Notes under the pieces: model-generated
The model's database searches: none
What the model was told of the DNA's origin: nothing
What the model saw: the letters and a program-made list of their open reading frames with translations, nothing else
Made by a program: the position numbers and the translations under genes
Shown here: positions 18,721-28,075 of the stretch, in pieces
Layout of the letters: each line of letters opens with the position of its first letter
Numbering within the stretch: position 1 is the first letter of the stretch
NCBI RefSeq assembly: GCF_030544485.1
Contig: NZ_CP130610.1
Coordinates: 992,001-1,056,000 of the forward strand
Source: Halomonas sp. HAL1
GTDB taxonomy: Bacteria > Pseudomonadota > Gammaproteobacteria > Pseudomonadales > Halomonadaceae
Direction of reading: 5' to 3'
DNA: 64,000 nt

Positions 18721-19746
18721 ATGCAACGACGCTCACTATGGCGCAGGCGAGGCACTTTGGTGCTCCTTGCGCTGTGTCTGTTTCTAGCAGGCTGTAGTTC
18801 GGCCTTGTTAGACCCGAAAGGCCAAGTTGGCGCTGAGCAGCGCACGCTGATTCTGACCTCCTTTGGCTTGATGTTGATTGTAGTTATTCCGGTGATTGCC
18901 ATGACGCTGCTGTTTGGCTGGCGCTATCGGCGCAGCAATAGCGTGGCGAAATATCTCCCCGATTGGGCGCACTCTAACGCGATTGAAGCAGTGATCTGGA
19001 TCGTGCCCTGCGCGATTATCGCGGTGCTTGCGCTGTTGACCTGGAAAACCTCCCATAGCCTTGACCCGCACAAACCACTGGAAAGCGACGTAGCGCCGAT
19101 TGAAATTCAGGCGGTGGCGTTGGACTGGAAGTGGCTGTTTATCTATCCGGAGCAGGGCGTGGCTAGCGTCAATGAAGTGGCCTTCCCGGTGGATACCCCA
19201 ATACGTTTTCGGGTCAGTTCCGGCTCAGTGATGAATGCCTTTTTCATTCCCCATCTTGGCAGCCAGATCTACGCCATGGCGGGCATGGATAACGATGTTC
19301 ATCTGATTGCCGATGAAATGGGCAGCTACCCAGGTCGCTCTACCAACTACAGCGGCGCGGGCTTCTCGGGCATGACGTTTGAAGCCAAGGTGACCACCCC
19401 CGGCGAGTTTGATGCCTGGGTTGAAACCGTGCGCGATGCCTCCGAAACGCTGACCTACCCCGAAGGCTACGAAGCACTGGCGGAACCTAGTGAATCGCAC
19501 CCAGTGGAGTACTTCTCGGCTATTTCGCCAGCGCTGTACGAAAGCATTTTGAGCAGCTTCCACACGGGCGGTGAGCACGATATGGGCAGCGATCACCAGA
19601 CGAGCAGCGACCATGCTGATTCTTCTGATGGCGATAACACGCCTAACACCCATCAAGCGGCCGACTCTGGCCAGGACACCAACAACCATGCTAGTCAGGA
19701 TCATGCCATGCGCGCGAATCCTTCTAGTGTTGAAGCGGGAGGTTAA
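18721..19746 (+). CDS. cyoA: Cytochrome bo3 ubiquinol oxidase subunit II
   Basis: 341 residues from ATG 18721 (the frame is open to a TTG at 18697). Lipoprotein signal with lipobox LAGC, then SALLDPKGQVGAEQRTLILTSFGLMLIVVIPV, two N-terminal helices, and the cupredoxin domain (ALDWKWLFIYPEQGVASVNEVAFP, SVMNAFFIPHLGSQIYAMAGM). As in all quinol oxidases it lacks the CuA cysteines. The last 50 residues are an Asp/His/Ser-rich tail, longer and more acidic than in E. coli. First gene of the operon. Confidence 0.96.
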   Translation: MQRRSLWRRRGTLVLLALCLFLAGCSSALLDPKGQVGAEQRTLILTSFGLMLIVVIPVIAMTLLFGWRYRRSNSVAKYLPDWAHSNAIEAVIWIVPCAIIAVLALLTWKTSHSLDPHKPLESDVAPIEIQAVALDWKWLFIYPEQGVASVNEVAFPVDTPIRFRVSSGSVMNAFFIPHLGSQIYAMAGMDNDVHLIADEMGSYPGRSTNYSGAGFSGMTFEAKVTTPGEFDAWVETVRDASETLTYPEGYEALAEPSESHPVEYFSAISPALYESILSSFHTGGEHDMGSDHQTSSDHADSSDGDNTPNTHQAADSGQDTNNHASQDHAMRANPSSVEAGG

Positions 19747-19749
19747 GCC

Positions 19750-21792
19750 GTGTTTGGAAAACTCAGTTTAGAGTCAATTCCCTACCACGAACCGATCATT
19801 ATGGTCGTCGCGGCCGTTATGGCCATTGGGGGGATCGCGCTGGTAGGCGCGTTAACGTATTACCGTAAATGGAGCTGGCTGTGGAACGAGTGGTTTACTT
19901 CCGTTGACCACAAAAAGCTCGGCATTATGTATTTCATCGTCGCCTTGGTCATGCTACTGCGTGGCTTCTCGGATGCGATTATGATGCGTACCCAGCAGGC
20001 GATGGCCGCCGGGGGTGCCGCGGGCTATTTACCGCCCGAACACTACGATCAGATCTTTACCGCCCACGGCGTGATCATGATTTTCTTTGTCGCTATGCCC
20101 ATGGTCATCGGCCTGATGAACCTGGTGGTGCCCCTGCAAATAGGCGCCCGCGACGTCGCTTTTCCTTTCCTGAATAACCTGAGCTTCTGGCTGTTTGCCG
20201 TGGCGGCGATATTGGTCAATATCTCGCTGGTGGTAGGGGAGTTTGCTAAAACAGGTTGGCTTGCCTACGCGCCCTTATCGGGGATCGAGTTTAGTCCCGG
20301 GGTGGGGGTCGATTACTGGATATGGGCATTACAGATATCCGGGATAGGCACGACGCTCACCGGCATTAACTTCTTCGTGACCATTTTAAAAATGCGCACC
20401 AAAGGCATGACCATGTTCCGCATGCCGATCTTCACCTGGACATCGCTGTGCGCCAACGTGCTGATCATCGCCTCATTCCCTATTTTGACCGCCACCATTG
20501 CGCTGCTGACGCTGGATCGCTACTTAGGCATGCACTTCTTCACCAATGATTTTGGCGGCAACATGATGATGTACGTCAACCTCATTTGGGCGTGGGGCCA
20601 TCCGGAAGTTTATATTCTGATTCTGCCTGCCTTTGGTGTGTTCTCGGAAGTTATTTCGACGTTTGCCCGTAAGCGGCTATTTGGTTACATGACCATGGTA
20701 TGGGCGACCATCGCCATCACCTTGTTGTCGTTTGTTGTCTGGTTGCACCACTTCTTCACCATGGGGGCGGGTGCTAACGTCAATGCCTTCTTCGGCATTA
20801 TGACGATGATCATCGCCATTCCTACCGGGGTGAAAGTCTTCAACTGGCTGTTCACGATGTTCCGCGGTAGTTTGGAACTGACGTCGCCGGTACTCTGGAC
20901 GCTGGGCTTTATTATTACCTTTACGCTGGGCGGTATGACCGGTGTCATGCTGGCAGTGCCAGCCGCTAACTTTGTGCTGCATAACAGCTTGTTTGTTATC
21001 GCTCACTTCCACAACGTCATTATCGGCGGTGTCGTGTTCGGCATGATGGCGGGCCTTACCTTCTGGTTCCCCAAAGCGTTTGGCTTCACGTTGAGCGAAA
21101 AATGGGGCAAGCGTGCATTCTGGTGCTGGTTTATCGGCTTCTATGTCGCCTTTATGCCGCTTTACGTGTTGGCCTTCTTTGGTGCCGTGCGCCGCATGCA
21201 GTCCTACGCTAATCCTGAATGGCAGCCGTGGATGATTCTGGCCTGGGTAGGCGCGGTGATCATCATGATGGGTATTGCCTGTACCATCATCCAGTTCTGG
21301 GTGAGCATCCGCGATCGCAAACTGAATGCTGATGTGACCGGTGACCCGTGGGATGGCCGTACCTTGGAGTGGTCAACCTCTTCACCAGCGCCGTTCTACA
21401 ATTTCGCGCGCTTACCGGAAGTAGGGGATATCGACAGCTTCTGGTCCCAGAAACAGCGCAGTAACGAGGAGCTGGAAGAAGCGCCTTACACCGATATTCA
21501 TATGCCGCGCAACACCGTCGCTGGCCCTGTTATCAGCTTGTTTGCGTTGGTTATCGGTTTTGCGTTGGTGTGGCATATCTGGTGGCTGGCAGGCGTAGGC
21601 GCCATCGGTGTCTTTGTTAGCTTTATGGCGCGGGTGTTTAACGACGATGTGGATTACTACGTACCTGCCGCTGAAGTTGAGCGAATCGAACGTGAGCATC
21701 AGCAACGCGTTAAAAACTCCGATCCCTACAAGCCGTCTGCCGAGATTGAAGGACGCGAAGGTAAGCAACGCTACGTGGAGGTGAAAGCGTAA
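19750..21792 (+). CDS. cyoB: Cytochrome bo3 ubiquinol oxidase subunit I
   Basis: 680 residues, GTG start 3 bp after cyoA. Heme-copper oxidase core: [20 protein letters not shown] (heme b ligand His), [14 protein letters not shown] (CuB His with cross-linked Tyr) and WLHHFF (CuB ligands), VIAHFHNVI (heme o3 and b ligands). It pumps protons while reducing O2 with ubiquinol. The C-terminus extends beyond the 12-helix core like E. coli CyoB. Confidence 0.98.
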   Translation: MFGKLSLESIPYHEPIIMVVAAVMAIGGIALVGALTYYRKWSWLWNEWFTSVDHKKLGIMYFIVALVMLLRGFSDAIMMRTQQAMAAGGAAGYLPPEHYDQIFTAHGVIMIFFVAMPMVIGLMNLVVPLQIGARDVAFPFLNNLSFWLFAVAAILVNISLVVGEFAKTGWLAYAPLSGIEFSPGVGVDYWIWALQISGIGTTLTGINFFVTILKMRTKGMTMFRMPIFTWTSLCANVLIIASFPILTATIALLTLDRYLGMHFFTNDFGGNMMMYVNLIWAWGHPEVYILILPAFGVFSEVISTFARKRLFGYMTMVWATIAITLLSFVVWLHHFFTMGAGANVNAFFGIMTMIIAIPTGVKVFNWLFTMFRGSLELTSPVLWTLGFIITFTLGGMTGVMLAVPAANFVLHNSLFVIAHFHNVIIGGVVFGMMAGLTFWFPKAFGFTLSEKWGKRAFWCWFIGFYVAFMPLYVLAFFGAVRRMQSYANPEWQPWMILAWVGAVIIMMGIACTIIQFWVSIRDRKLNADVTGDPWDGRTLEWSTSSPAPFYNFARLPEVGDIDSFWSQKQRSNEELEEAPYTDIHMPRNTVAGPVISLFALVIGFALVWHIWWLAGVGAIGVFVSFMARVFNDDVDYYVPAAEVERIEREHQQRVKNSDPYKPSAEIEGREGKQRYVEVKA

Positions 21793-22403
21793 TGGCAACG
21801 GACACGTTACATCACGAAGGATCGGTCGTGCATCATGAGCATCACGATGCGGCGGGCACCAAACTGTTTGGTTTTTGGGTCTACTTAATGAGCGATTTGG
21901 TGATCTTCGGATCGCTTTTCGCCACCTACGCCGTGTTGATGAAGGGCACGGCGGCAGGCCCAACGGCTGCCGATATCTTTGAACTGCCGTTTGTACTGGT
22001 CGAGACGTTCCTGCTGTTGTTCAGTAGTTTTACTTTTGGCATGGGCGTACTGGCGATGAATGCCGAACGACTGGGTCAGGTGAAAGCATGGCTGGTCATT
22101 ACGTTCTTGCTGGGCGCGGCGTTTGTGGGCATGGAAATCTACGAATTCCAGCACCTGATTCATGAAGGCTACGGCCCGGACAAGAGTGCCTTTCTGTCGG
22201 CGTTCTTTACGCTGGTGGGCACCCACGGCCTGCACGTCACCTTTGGTTTAATCTGGATTTTGGTCATGCTGGTTCAGCTCTCTACCAAAGGCTTGAACGA
22301 CATGACCCGGCCGAGGATTTTGTGCCTAAGTCTGTTCTGGCATTTCCTTGATATCGTCTGGATCTGTGTCTTCTCATTCGTCTATCTGATGGGAGTGCTG
22401 TGA
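21792..22403 (+). CDS. cyoC: Cytochrome bo3 ubiquinol oxidase subunit III
   Basis: 203 residues, five predicted membrane segments. Family features: [42 protein letters not shown], and [17 protein letters not shown] near residues 137-155. It overlaps cyoB by one base (TAATG). The N-terminus is His-rich ([14 protein letters not shown]). Confidence 0.96.
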   Translation: MATDTLHHEGSVVHHEHHDAAGTKLFGFWVYLMSDLVIFGSLFATYAVLMKGTAAGPTAADIFELPFVLVETFLLLFSSFTFGMGVLAMNAERLGQVKAWLVITFLLGAAFVGMEIYEFQHLIHEGYGPDKSAFLSAFFTLVGTHGLHVTFGLIWILVMLVQLSTKGLNDMTRPRILCLSLFWHFLDIVWICVFSFVYLMGVL

Positions 22404-22404
22404 G

Positions 22405-22734
22405 ATGAGTCATTCTCCGACTAGCCCCACTAATAACCATGGCAGCGTAAAGTCTTATGTGACAGGACTGGTTTTGTCGCTGATACTGACCATTATCCCC
22501 TTTGGGGTGGTAATGAGTGGCGCGCTTAGTGTGCTGGCCACTGTCATCGTAGTGGCCGTGACCGCTGTGTTGCAGATATTGGTGCAACTGGTCATGTTCA
22601 TGCATATGAATACCAAAGCCGACGAAGGCTGGAACGTGATGTCCTTCGTCTTCACACTGACGATTCTCGTCTTAGTGGTAGGAGGCTCGCTGTGGATCAT
22701 GCAGCATCTGCATCTCAACATGATGATCGGCTGA
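22405..22734 (+). CDS. cyoD: Cytochrome bo3 ubiquinol oxidase subunit IV
   Basis: 109 residues with three membrane helices: YVTGLVLSLILTIIPFGVVM, TVIVVAVTAVLQILVQLVMFMHM and FVFTLTILVLVVGGSLWIM. The QxxVQLxxFMHM pattern is typical of CyoD, an assembly/stability subunit. It begins one base after cyoC and overlaps cyoE by 43 nt. Confidence 0.95.
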   Translation: MSHSPTSPTNNHGSVKSYVTGLVLSLILTIIPFGVVMSGALSVLATVIVVAVTAVLQILVQLVMFMHMNTKADEGWNVMSFVFTLTILVLVVGGSLWIMQHLHLNMMIG

Positions 22735-23615
22735 CCACGGCACCTAGCCGTTGGCGGGATCTGCTTGAACTGACCAAACCCGGCATTATCGGGGGTAACC
22801 TGATTGCCACCCTGGGCGGCTATTTCCTGGCCGCGCAGGGGCAGTTTGAGTGGCTCAGCTTTGTCTCGGTCATGGTGGGGATTGCATTAATCATCGCGTC
22901 TGGCTGTGCGTGTAATAACGTCATCGACCGCGATATTGATGCACTGATGGCGCGTACGCGCCATCGCCCACTGGTACGGGGCAGCATCTCCATTACCCAG
23001 GCACTGGGCGTTTCGGCGCTGTTGGGGGTCTCGGGGGTGGTGTGCTTGGCGCTGGGCACTAATGGGTTAACCGTAGCCTTGGCCGTGATTGGGTGGGGCG
23101 TGTATGTGGGGCTGTATAGCCTTTATATGAAGCGCCGCTCCGAATACGGCACCTTGGTTGGTAGCCTTTCAGGGGCTATGCCACCGGTGGTGGGCTACTG
23201 CGCAGTCACGGGGCAGTTCGACAGCGGCGCCATTATGTTGCTGGTGATTTTCTGCCTGTGGCAGATGCCGCACTCTTACGCCATTGCGATCTTCCGCTAT
23301 GCCGATTATCGCCGCGCCTCGATTCCAGTACTGCCGGTGGTGCGCGGGGTCAAAATGGCTAAGCACCATATTCTGGGCTACATCGTGGCGTTTATTCCCG
23401 CCTCGCTGGCGCTGGGGTTGGCTAGTCAAGCGGGTGCCGGATATCTGTGTGTAGCACTGACCATGGGCGGCTACTGGCTCTACTTGGCAGTGCGTGGCTA
23501 TCGGTTAGACGACGATGTCCGCTGGGCCAAAAAGGTGTTTGGGGTCTCCATTCTCACCATCACCGCGATGAGCTTAGTCATGGTGCTGGAAGCGATGGTG
23601 CCCATGCTGGTGTAG
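22692..23615 (+). CDS. cyoE: Protoheme IX farnesyltransferase (heme O synthase)
   Basis: 307 residues. UbiA-superfamily prenyltransferase that adds a farnesyl group to heme b to give heme o for CyoB. The first Asp-rich motif is NNVIDRDIDALMARTRHRPLVRG, with the second prenyl-binding region around YADYRRASIPVLPVVRG. GTG start at 22692 lies 6-7 nt after GGAGG and is inside cyoD (43-nt overlap). Ends before a strong terminator. Confidence 0.96.
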   Translation: MDHAASASQHDDRLTTAPSRWRDLLELTKPGIIGGNLIATLGGYFLAAQGQFEWLSFVSVMVGIALIIASGCACNNVIDRDIDALMARTRHRPLVRGSISITQALGVSALLGVSGVVCLALGTNGLTVALAVIGWGVYVGLYSLYMKRRSEYGTLVGSLSGAMPPVVGYCAVTGQFDSGAIMLLVIFCLWQMPHSYAIAIFRYADYRRASIPVLPVVRGVKMAKHHILGYIVAFIPASLALGLASQAGAGYLCVALTMGGYWLYLAVRGYRLDDDVRWAKKVFGVSILTITAMSLVMVLEAMVPMLV

Positions 23616-23652
23616 TGTAACGGTCGTTAGAGGCCAACTGTGTTGATCAAAA

Positions 23653-23684
23653 CGCCCCGAGCGGCCATCTGCTCGGGGCGTTTT
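23653..23684. terminator. Terminator of the cyo operon
   Basis: Perfect 10-bp stem CGCCCCGAGC / GCTCGGGGCG with an 8-nt loop, followed by TTTT and preceded by AAAA, about 40 bp after cyoE. Confidence 0.88.
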
Positions 23685-23883
23685 GCTGTCCTTGTACAGC
23701 CAAGACAGGATAAGGGAAGAAAAGCCTTAGACTTTCGTATAAAATGCTGCAATGCAGAAAGCGGCGTACGCTTTTCGTTAGCCTGCTTTTTACCGCCAGG
23801 TATGCTTCACTGGCCCTGGTTGCCCTTGGTCTTTTCTCCCTTAACGAGAGTCTTTTACTCCCTTAACGAGCTATTACGTCCTT

Positions 23884-24804
23884 ATGTCAGCGCCCACACT
23901 GCCCAAGCTATTGCCGCGCCATCTGGCGATTCTATTGATGATGACCGTGGCCACCATGTTCGCCGCCAACCACGTCTCCGCACGGCTGGCATTTGATAAT
24001 GGCACGGGGTTGCTGCTAGCCGTTTTAACCCGTTCGGGCGTTGCCTGCTTAATTTTGGTGGCGCTGGTCATCGTGCAACGCAAGCGCCTATGGTTACCCG
24101 CTGGCTCATGGCCATGGCAACTGACCGTGGGGCTGCTGATTGCGGTACAAAGCGTCAGCCTCTATTCAGCGGTGGCAAGGCTACCGGTGGTGATTGCGCT
24201 GCTGCTGGTGAATACCTTCCCCATTCAACTGGCGTTATTGAGCTGGGCACTGGGCGGCCCGCGGCCAACCCTGCGTAGCTGCCTGATCATGGGCACTATT
24301 TTAATTGGCTTGCTGGTAGTGCTGGATATTCCTTCCTGGCTCGCCAGTGCTGATGGCATGGGGCCCGGATGGATTGCGGGCATTGGCTTTGGTCTTATGG
24401 CCGCGTTTGTATTTGCCTGCGCGCTATGGGTGACCGAACACCGCTTGGCCGGTGTAGGCAGTACGCTGCGTAGCCTGCTGACCATGCAAACGGTGTTTAT
24501 TGTCATGATTATTGGCGGCATCGCCGGTGTCGTACCAGGGGGCATGAGCCTGCCGGATAACAGTGCCGGGTGGCTGGGGCTTTCGCTGTTAGGGCTGTTG
24601 TATGGTTCGGCGTTTTCCACGCTGTTTATTTTTGTGCCGCGACTCGATATGGCCCGCAATGCACCGGTCATGAATATCGAGCCGGTTGCTTCCTTGATAC
24701 TGGGTTATTTTGTGCTGGATCAAATGCTTAGCCCCGGCCAGCTAGTGGGTGGCGCGGTAGTAGTGGGCGGTATTATTGTGCTTAGCTTATCCAAAGGAAG
24801 GTAA
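23884..24804 (+). CDS. EamA-family (DMT) transporter
   Basis: 306 residues with about ten hydrophobic helices arranged as two EamA repeats (residues 15-145 and 160-300). The conserved carboxy-terminal MNIEPVASLILGYFVLDQMLSPGQLVGGAVVVGGIIVL is typical of DMT exporters of metabolites or amino acids. Substrate unknown. No strong RBS is visible before ATG 23884. It stands between the cyo terminator and an outer-membrane protein gene. Confidence 0.88.
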   Translation: MSAPTLPKLLPRHLAILLMMTVATMFAANHVSARLAFDNGTGLLLAVLTRSGVACLILVALVIVQRKRLWLPAGSWPWQLTVGLLIAVQSVSLYSAVARLPVVIALLLVNTFPIQLALLSWALGGPRPTLRSCLIMGTILIGLLVVLDIPSWLASADGMGPGWIAGIGFGLMAAFVFACALWVTEHRLAGVGSTLRSLLTMQTVFIVMIIGGIAGVVPGGMSLPDNSAGWLGLSLLGLLYGSAFSTLFIFVPRLDMARNAPVMNIEPVASLILGYFVLDQMLSPGQLVGGAVVVGGIIVLSLSKGR

Positions 24805-24880
24805 TGTTTGCGTTTTTCAGGGTAATGAACCACAATCAAACGGAGTAAGGAAACGCTGTTTTTTAACTGAGGTACAACCT

Positions 24881-25390
24881 ATGAAGATGTCCCTATTATC
24901 ACTTACATCGGCGGCACTCCTGGTTGGCGCAGGCGCCTTTGCAGCTTCTGCACAAGCCCAGCAATCCTTCACCTACCCACAAGGATATGTTGGTGGTGAT
25001 GCGATGTTTTGGAATTTGGATCCAGAACAAGGTTCCTCCCGTGACGCCGTTGGCCTACGCCTACGCGGTGGCGCCCAATTTAACGACTACTTCGCCCTTG
25101 AAGGCCATTTAGGCACGGGTGGTTCAGATGGCGACGCCGATTTAGACCATTTGGCTGGCGCCTATGCGAAGGGGATTTTCCCGGTAGCACCCGAAGTAAG
25201 GCTATATGGTTTAGCGGGTTTCACGGAAGTAGAGCTTGATAGTAATCGGGAAAGCGGCTTTTCCTATGGCGGCGGTGCGGAAATGGATGTAGCCCCCAAT
25301 TTATCGGTGGGCGCAGATTACATGCGCTATCTGGATAAGTCTGACTACACCTTCGATGCGGCTAGCGTTGGTTTACGCTACCGGTTTTAA
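24881..25390 (+). CDS. Outer-membrane beta-barrel protein (porin-like, OmpA_membrane type)
   Basis: 169 residues from ATG 24881, chosen over the longer frame because a standard signal peptide (MKMSLLSLTSAALLVGAGAFAASAQAQ) starts here and GAGG lies 8 nt upstream. Mature part is a small barrel with strands such as GLRLRGGAQFNDYFALEGHLGTG and a last strand SVGLRYRF ending in Phe, the signal for BAM insertion. Function unknown; resembles small OmpA-type or virulence-related barrels. A terminator follows directly. Confidence 0.85.
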   Translation: MKMSLLSLTSAALLVGAGAFAASAQAQQSFTYPQGYVGGDAMFWNLDPEQGSSRDAVGLRLRGGAQFNDYFALEGHLGTGGSDGDADLDHLAGAYAKGIFPVAPEVRLYGLAGFTEVELDSNRESGFSYGGGAEMDVAPNLSVGADYMRYLDKSDYTFDAASVGLRYRF

Positions 25391-25421
25391 CGGCTAGTCA
25401 AAAAAGCGAAGCGCAACTCGC

Positions 25422-25454
25422 AGCCCCATGGTCTTCACGCCATGGGGCTTTTTG
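25422..25454 (+). terminator. Rho-independent terminator
   Basis: Stem AGCCCCATGG / CCATGGGGCT with an 8-nt loop and five T residues, 31 bp downstream of the barrel protein gene. Confidence 0.88.
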
Positions 25455-25615
25455 CTTTTATAAACCAGCAGTGAAGCGGGTAGCCAGCAGATCAACATTG
25501 TTAGCCAGCTAATTGATTGTTAGACTAAAGTCTCCCACGTCATTTCCCATAAGAAACGCACCCGTTAAGTGGTGCTAACCAGGCCTTCTCCTGGTGGCTA
25601 ACAAGTGAGCTCTGC

Positions 25616-26677
25616 ATGACCCCTGATCAAACATTTGCCCGCTGGGTGAAGGTGGCGGTTGCTGCCTTTGTACTGCTATTTATCTACTTTCTGCTTGCTG
25701 ATAGCTTTATGCCCATGACGCCAGAGGCGAGGGTGATGCGGCCGGTAACGCGGATTGCGTCCGAACTCAGCGGCCCGGTAAGCGATGTCTTGGTGAGCAA
25801 TCATCAGCACGTGGAAAAGGGCGATGTGTTGTTTCAGATAGACCCGGCGCCGTTTCGGTTAGCGGTTGAGCAGGCGCAGCTTAATCGTGAGCAATCCGAA
25901 CGGGAGAATGCTCGCCTGGAAGCGGAGCTAACCTCCGCGCAGGCAGAACTGGCCTCCGCTGAAGCCACGGCTGCCGAGCGGCGGGGCGAGCTTCGCCGAG
26001 CGGAAACACTAATGGCGCGGCAAAGCGTATCGCGCCAACAGTATGAACAGCAGGTGGCCGCTGAGCGCACCGCTCAAGCCAGCGTGGCGGCGGCCAGGGC
26101 GAAAATCGTTAGCTTGGAGGTCCAACTGGGCGATTCAGGTGAGACCAACCTGCGTTTGCGCCAAGCCGACAACGCGCTCTCTCAGGCCCAGTTGGACCTT
26201 GCCCATACCCAAGTGCGCGCGGCACAAGCGGGGAGTGTGACCAACCTGCAGCTGGACGTAGGTGACTACGTTCAGACTGGCCAGCCCGCGTTAGCCGTGG
26301 TGGCGGATGAGATAGATATCATTGCCGATTTCCGTGAAAAGAGCCTGCGCCATGTGGCACCCGGCGATACGGCGCGAGTAGTGTTTGATGCTTGGCCGGG
26401 GCAGGTGTTTGATGCACAGGTGCTCGCCATGGATGCCGGTGTACGCGAAGGGCAACTGGCTGCCGATGGCCAACTGGCCGATATCCCCACCACCGACCGC
26501 TGGGTACGCGATGCCCAGCGCATGCGTGTGCACATCGCGCTAACAGAACCGGTTGCCAACGCTCTCGCCAGCGGCGCACGTGCCACGGTGCAGCTTCAAC
26601 CCGGTGACGCGGCCCTAGCCAAGCCTTTTGTATGGCTGCAGTCACACCTGATCAGCTGGCTTCACTATGTTTATTGA
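25616..26677 (+). CDS. HlyD/EmrA-family membrane fusion protein
   Basis: 353 residues. One N-terminal helix (VAVAAFVLLFIYFLLADSF), a biotinyl-lipoyl half (RIASELSGPVSDVLVSNHQHVEKGDVLFQIDP), a long alpha-hairpin (residues about 85-190, Glu/Ala/Arg-rich coiled coil) and a beta-barrel domain. This layout is that of periplasmic adaptors like AaeA/EmrA. It overlaps the next gene by 11 nt, forming a two-gene export system, probably for aromatic acids or drugs. Confidence 0.92.
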   Translation: MTPDQTFARWVKVAVAAFVLLFIYFLLADSFMPMTPEARVMRPVTRIASELSGPVSDVLVSNHQHVEKGDVLFQIDPAPFRLAVEQAQLNREQSERENARLEAELTSAQAELASAEATAAERRGELRRAETLMARQSVSRQQYEQQVAAERTAQASVAAARAKIVSLEVQLGDSGETNLRLRQADNALSQAQLDLAHTQVRAAQAGSVTNLQLDVGDYVQTGQPALAVVADEIDIIADFREKSLRHVAPGDTARVVFDAWPGQVFDAQVLAMDAGVREGQLAADGQLADIPTTDRWVRDAQRMRVHIALTEPVANALASGARATVQLQPGDAALAKPFVWLQSHLISWLHYVY

Positions 26678-27692
26678 GTCTAGGCTAACCCAGAACGGGT
26701 TGCGGCAGTGCCTTCGCGTGGCGGGCGGCGGTGCGCTGGGCTTTGTGATCAGCCAGCTAATGGGTTGGAACTATGGGGTGTTTTTCACCGTTTTCCCGAT
26801 GTTTCTGCTCGGCATGGTGCCTATTCTCAATGGCCATATCATTCGCCAGTTTTTAGCCAACGTATCGCTCAATGTGCTTGAGGTGAGCCTGGTGGTCGGG
26901 CTGCTCAAGCATATGCCGGTGGTGATGACGTTGGTGGTGCTGGCGATGTTTCTGTTTCGCTTTAACCTGATGGCGAAAGGGCCGCTGTTTCTGTTTGGCG
27001 CTAACGGCGTGCTGACGCTCAGCATTCTGCTCCACTTCGCCAGTTACCCGAGTGTGGATTTGAGCGACCTATTGGCCTGCAATCTTGTTGCCAGCGGTTT
27101 GGCAGTGTTTATCGCCATGCTGATGCATACGCTTTTTCCTGATGTTGAACCGCGTAAGCCACCACCGGGGGCTACCAAGCCAGCCTCGCAGATACGCCAT
27201 GAAACCTTGATTGGCGCATTGACCGCCACGCTCTCTTTTGTGGTGTTTCAGGTGTTTGACTTGCAGGGGTCGCTTTCCGCGCAGATGGCTACCATCTTGG
27301 TACTGTTTGCGCTGGGGTATTCCGGTGCGAAGGTCTCCGCCGCCAAGCGTGCCGTGGGCACGCTGCTGGGCTGTAATCTAGCGCTATTGATGCAGCTGCT
27401 GCTTTATACCCAGAGCCACCACTTTCTACTGGTGATGCTGCTCTACTGGCTGGGATTAATGCTATTTGCGCGAGAACATATCATTGAAGGCGCCGGGTCG
27501 GGGATCGGTTTTGGCGGGCTAACCACCTTGGGGATTCTGTTTGGACAATCGCTAGGCCCGCAGCAAGATTTGATCTATAGCGCGCTTTACCGCTTCTCCT
27601 CCATGAGCGTCGCACTGACACTCACCCTGCTCGTCATGGCCTGTCTGCATTTTTTATTGAATCGCTGGGAGCCAACCCGCTTAACCACATAA
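26667..27692 (+). CDS. DUF2955 / FUSC-type membrane exporter subunit
   Basis: 341 residues, about nine to ten helices in two blocks separated by a hydrophilic loop (RKPPPGATKPASQIRHETLIG). It resembles the DUF2955 group related to AaeB efflux subunits, which pair with HlyD adaptors exactly as here. The two genes overlap by 11 nt. Lacks the large soluble domain of AaeB. Substrate unknown. Confidence 0.82.
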   Translation: MFIESRLTQNGLRQCLRVAGGGALGFVISQLMGWNYGVFFTVFPMFLLGMVPILNGHIIRQFLANVSLNVLEVSLVVGLLKHMPVVMTLVVLAMFLFRFNLMAKGPLFLFGANGVLTLSILLHFASYPSVDLSDLLACNLVASGLAVFIAMLMHTLFPDVEPRKPPPGATKPASQIRHETLIGALTATLSFVVFQVFDLQGSLSAQMATILVLFALGYSGAKVSAAKRAVGTLLGCNLALLMQLLLYTQSHHFLLVMLLYWLGLMLFAREHIIEGAGSGIGFGGLTTLGILFGQSLGPQQDLIYSALYRFSSMSVALTLTLLVMACLHFLLNRWEPTRLTT

Positions 27693-27830
27693 ACCTGCCA
27701 TAAATCATAAATAAAGTAGCGCAACTTTTTTAATAAAGGCTAATCTGATGAGGTGTCGATGTGTGATTGACGTGCCGTGTGCACCTTCACATACGATGCT
27801 TTCCCTACTAACGGATTAGAGGTGTTTGTC

Positions 27831-28016
27831 ATGACAACGGGTACAGAAGATAAAGCAAAAGGCGCAGGCAACAAAGCAGCCGGTAAAGCCAAAGAAGCCG
27901 CAGGCAAAGCGACTGACAGTCACAAAACAGAAGCTAAAGGTAAAGCCCAGCAGGCGAAAGGTGAAATGCAAAAAGGCAAAGGCGACGCCAAGGATAGCCA
28001 AAAGAAAAAGCGCTAA
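27831..28016 (+). CDS. CsbD-like small stress protein
   Basis: 61 residues of low complexity, nearly all Ala/Gly/Lys/Glu/Gln (TEDKAKGAGNKAAGKAKEAAGKATD... KAQQAKGEMQKGKGDAKD). The spacing of KAKGxxxxxxGKxK repeats resembles CsbD/YjbJ stress proteins and LEA-like hydrophilins. Start at ATG 27831, with GAGG upstream. Expected to be cytoplasmic, intrinsically disordered, and abundant under stress; role inferred. Confidence 0.75.
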   Translation: MTTGTEDKAKGAGNKAAGKAKEAAGKATDSHKTEAKGKAQQAKGEMQKGKGDAKDSQKKKR

Positions 28017-28032
28017 TAACGTAACTCTGATA

Positions 28033-28065
28033 CCAACAGGGGGCCTCGGCCCCCTGTTGGCGTTT
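28033..28065 (+). terminator. Terminator after the CsbD-like gene
   Basis: Very GC-rich 13-bp stem CCAACAGGGGGCC / GGCCCCCTGTTGG with a 2-nt formal loop, then CGTTTATTG. It separates the small gene from the convergent DASS transporter. Confidence 0.8.
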
Positions 28066-28075
28066 ATTGCAACCC

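Noticed and set aside
23640..23883. Gene between cyoE and the EamA transporter
   Set aside because: The frame has atypical composition and runs over the cyo terminator; no conserved features.
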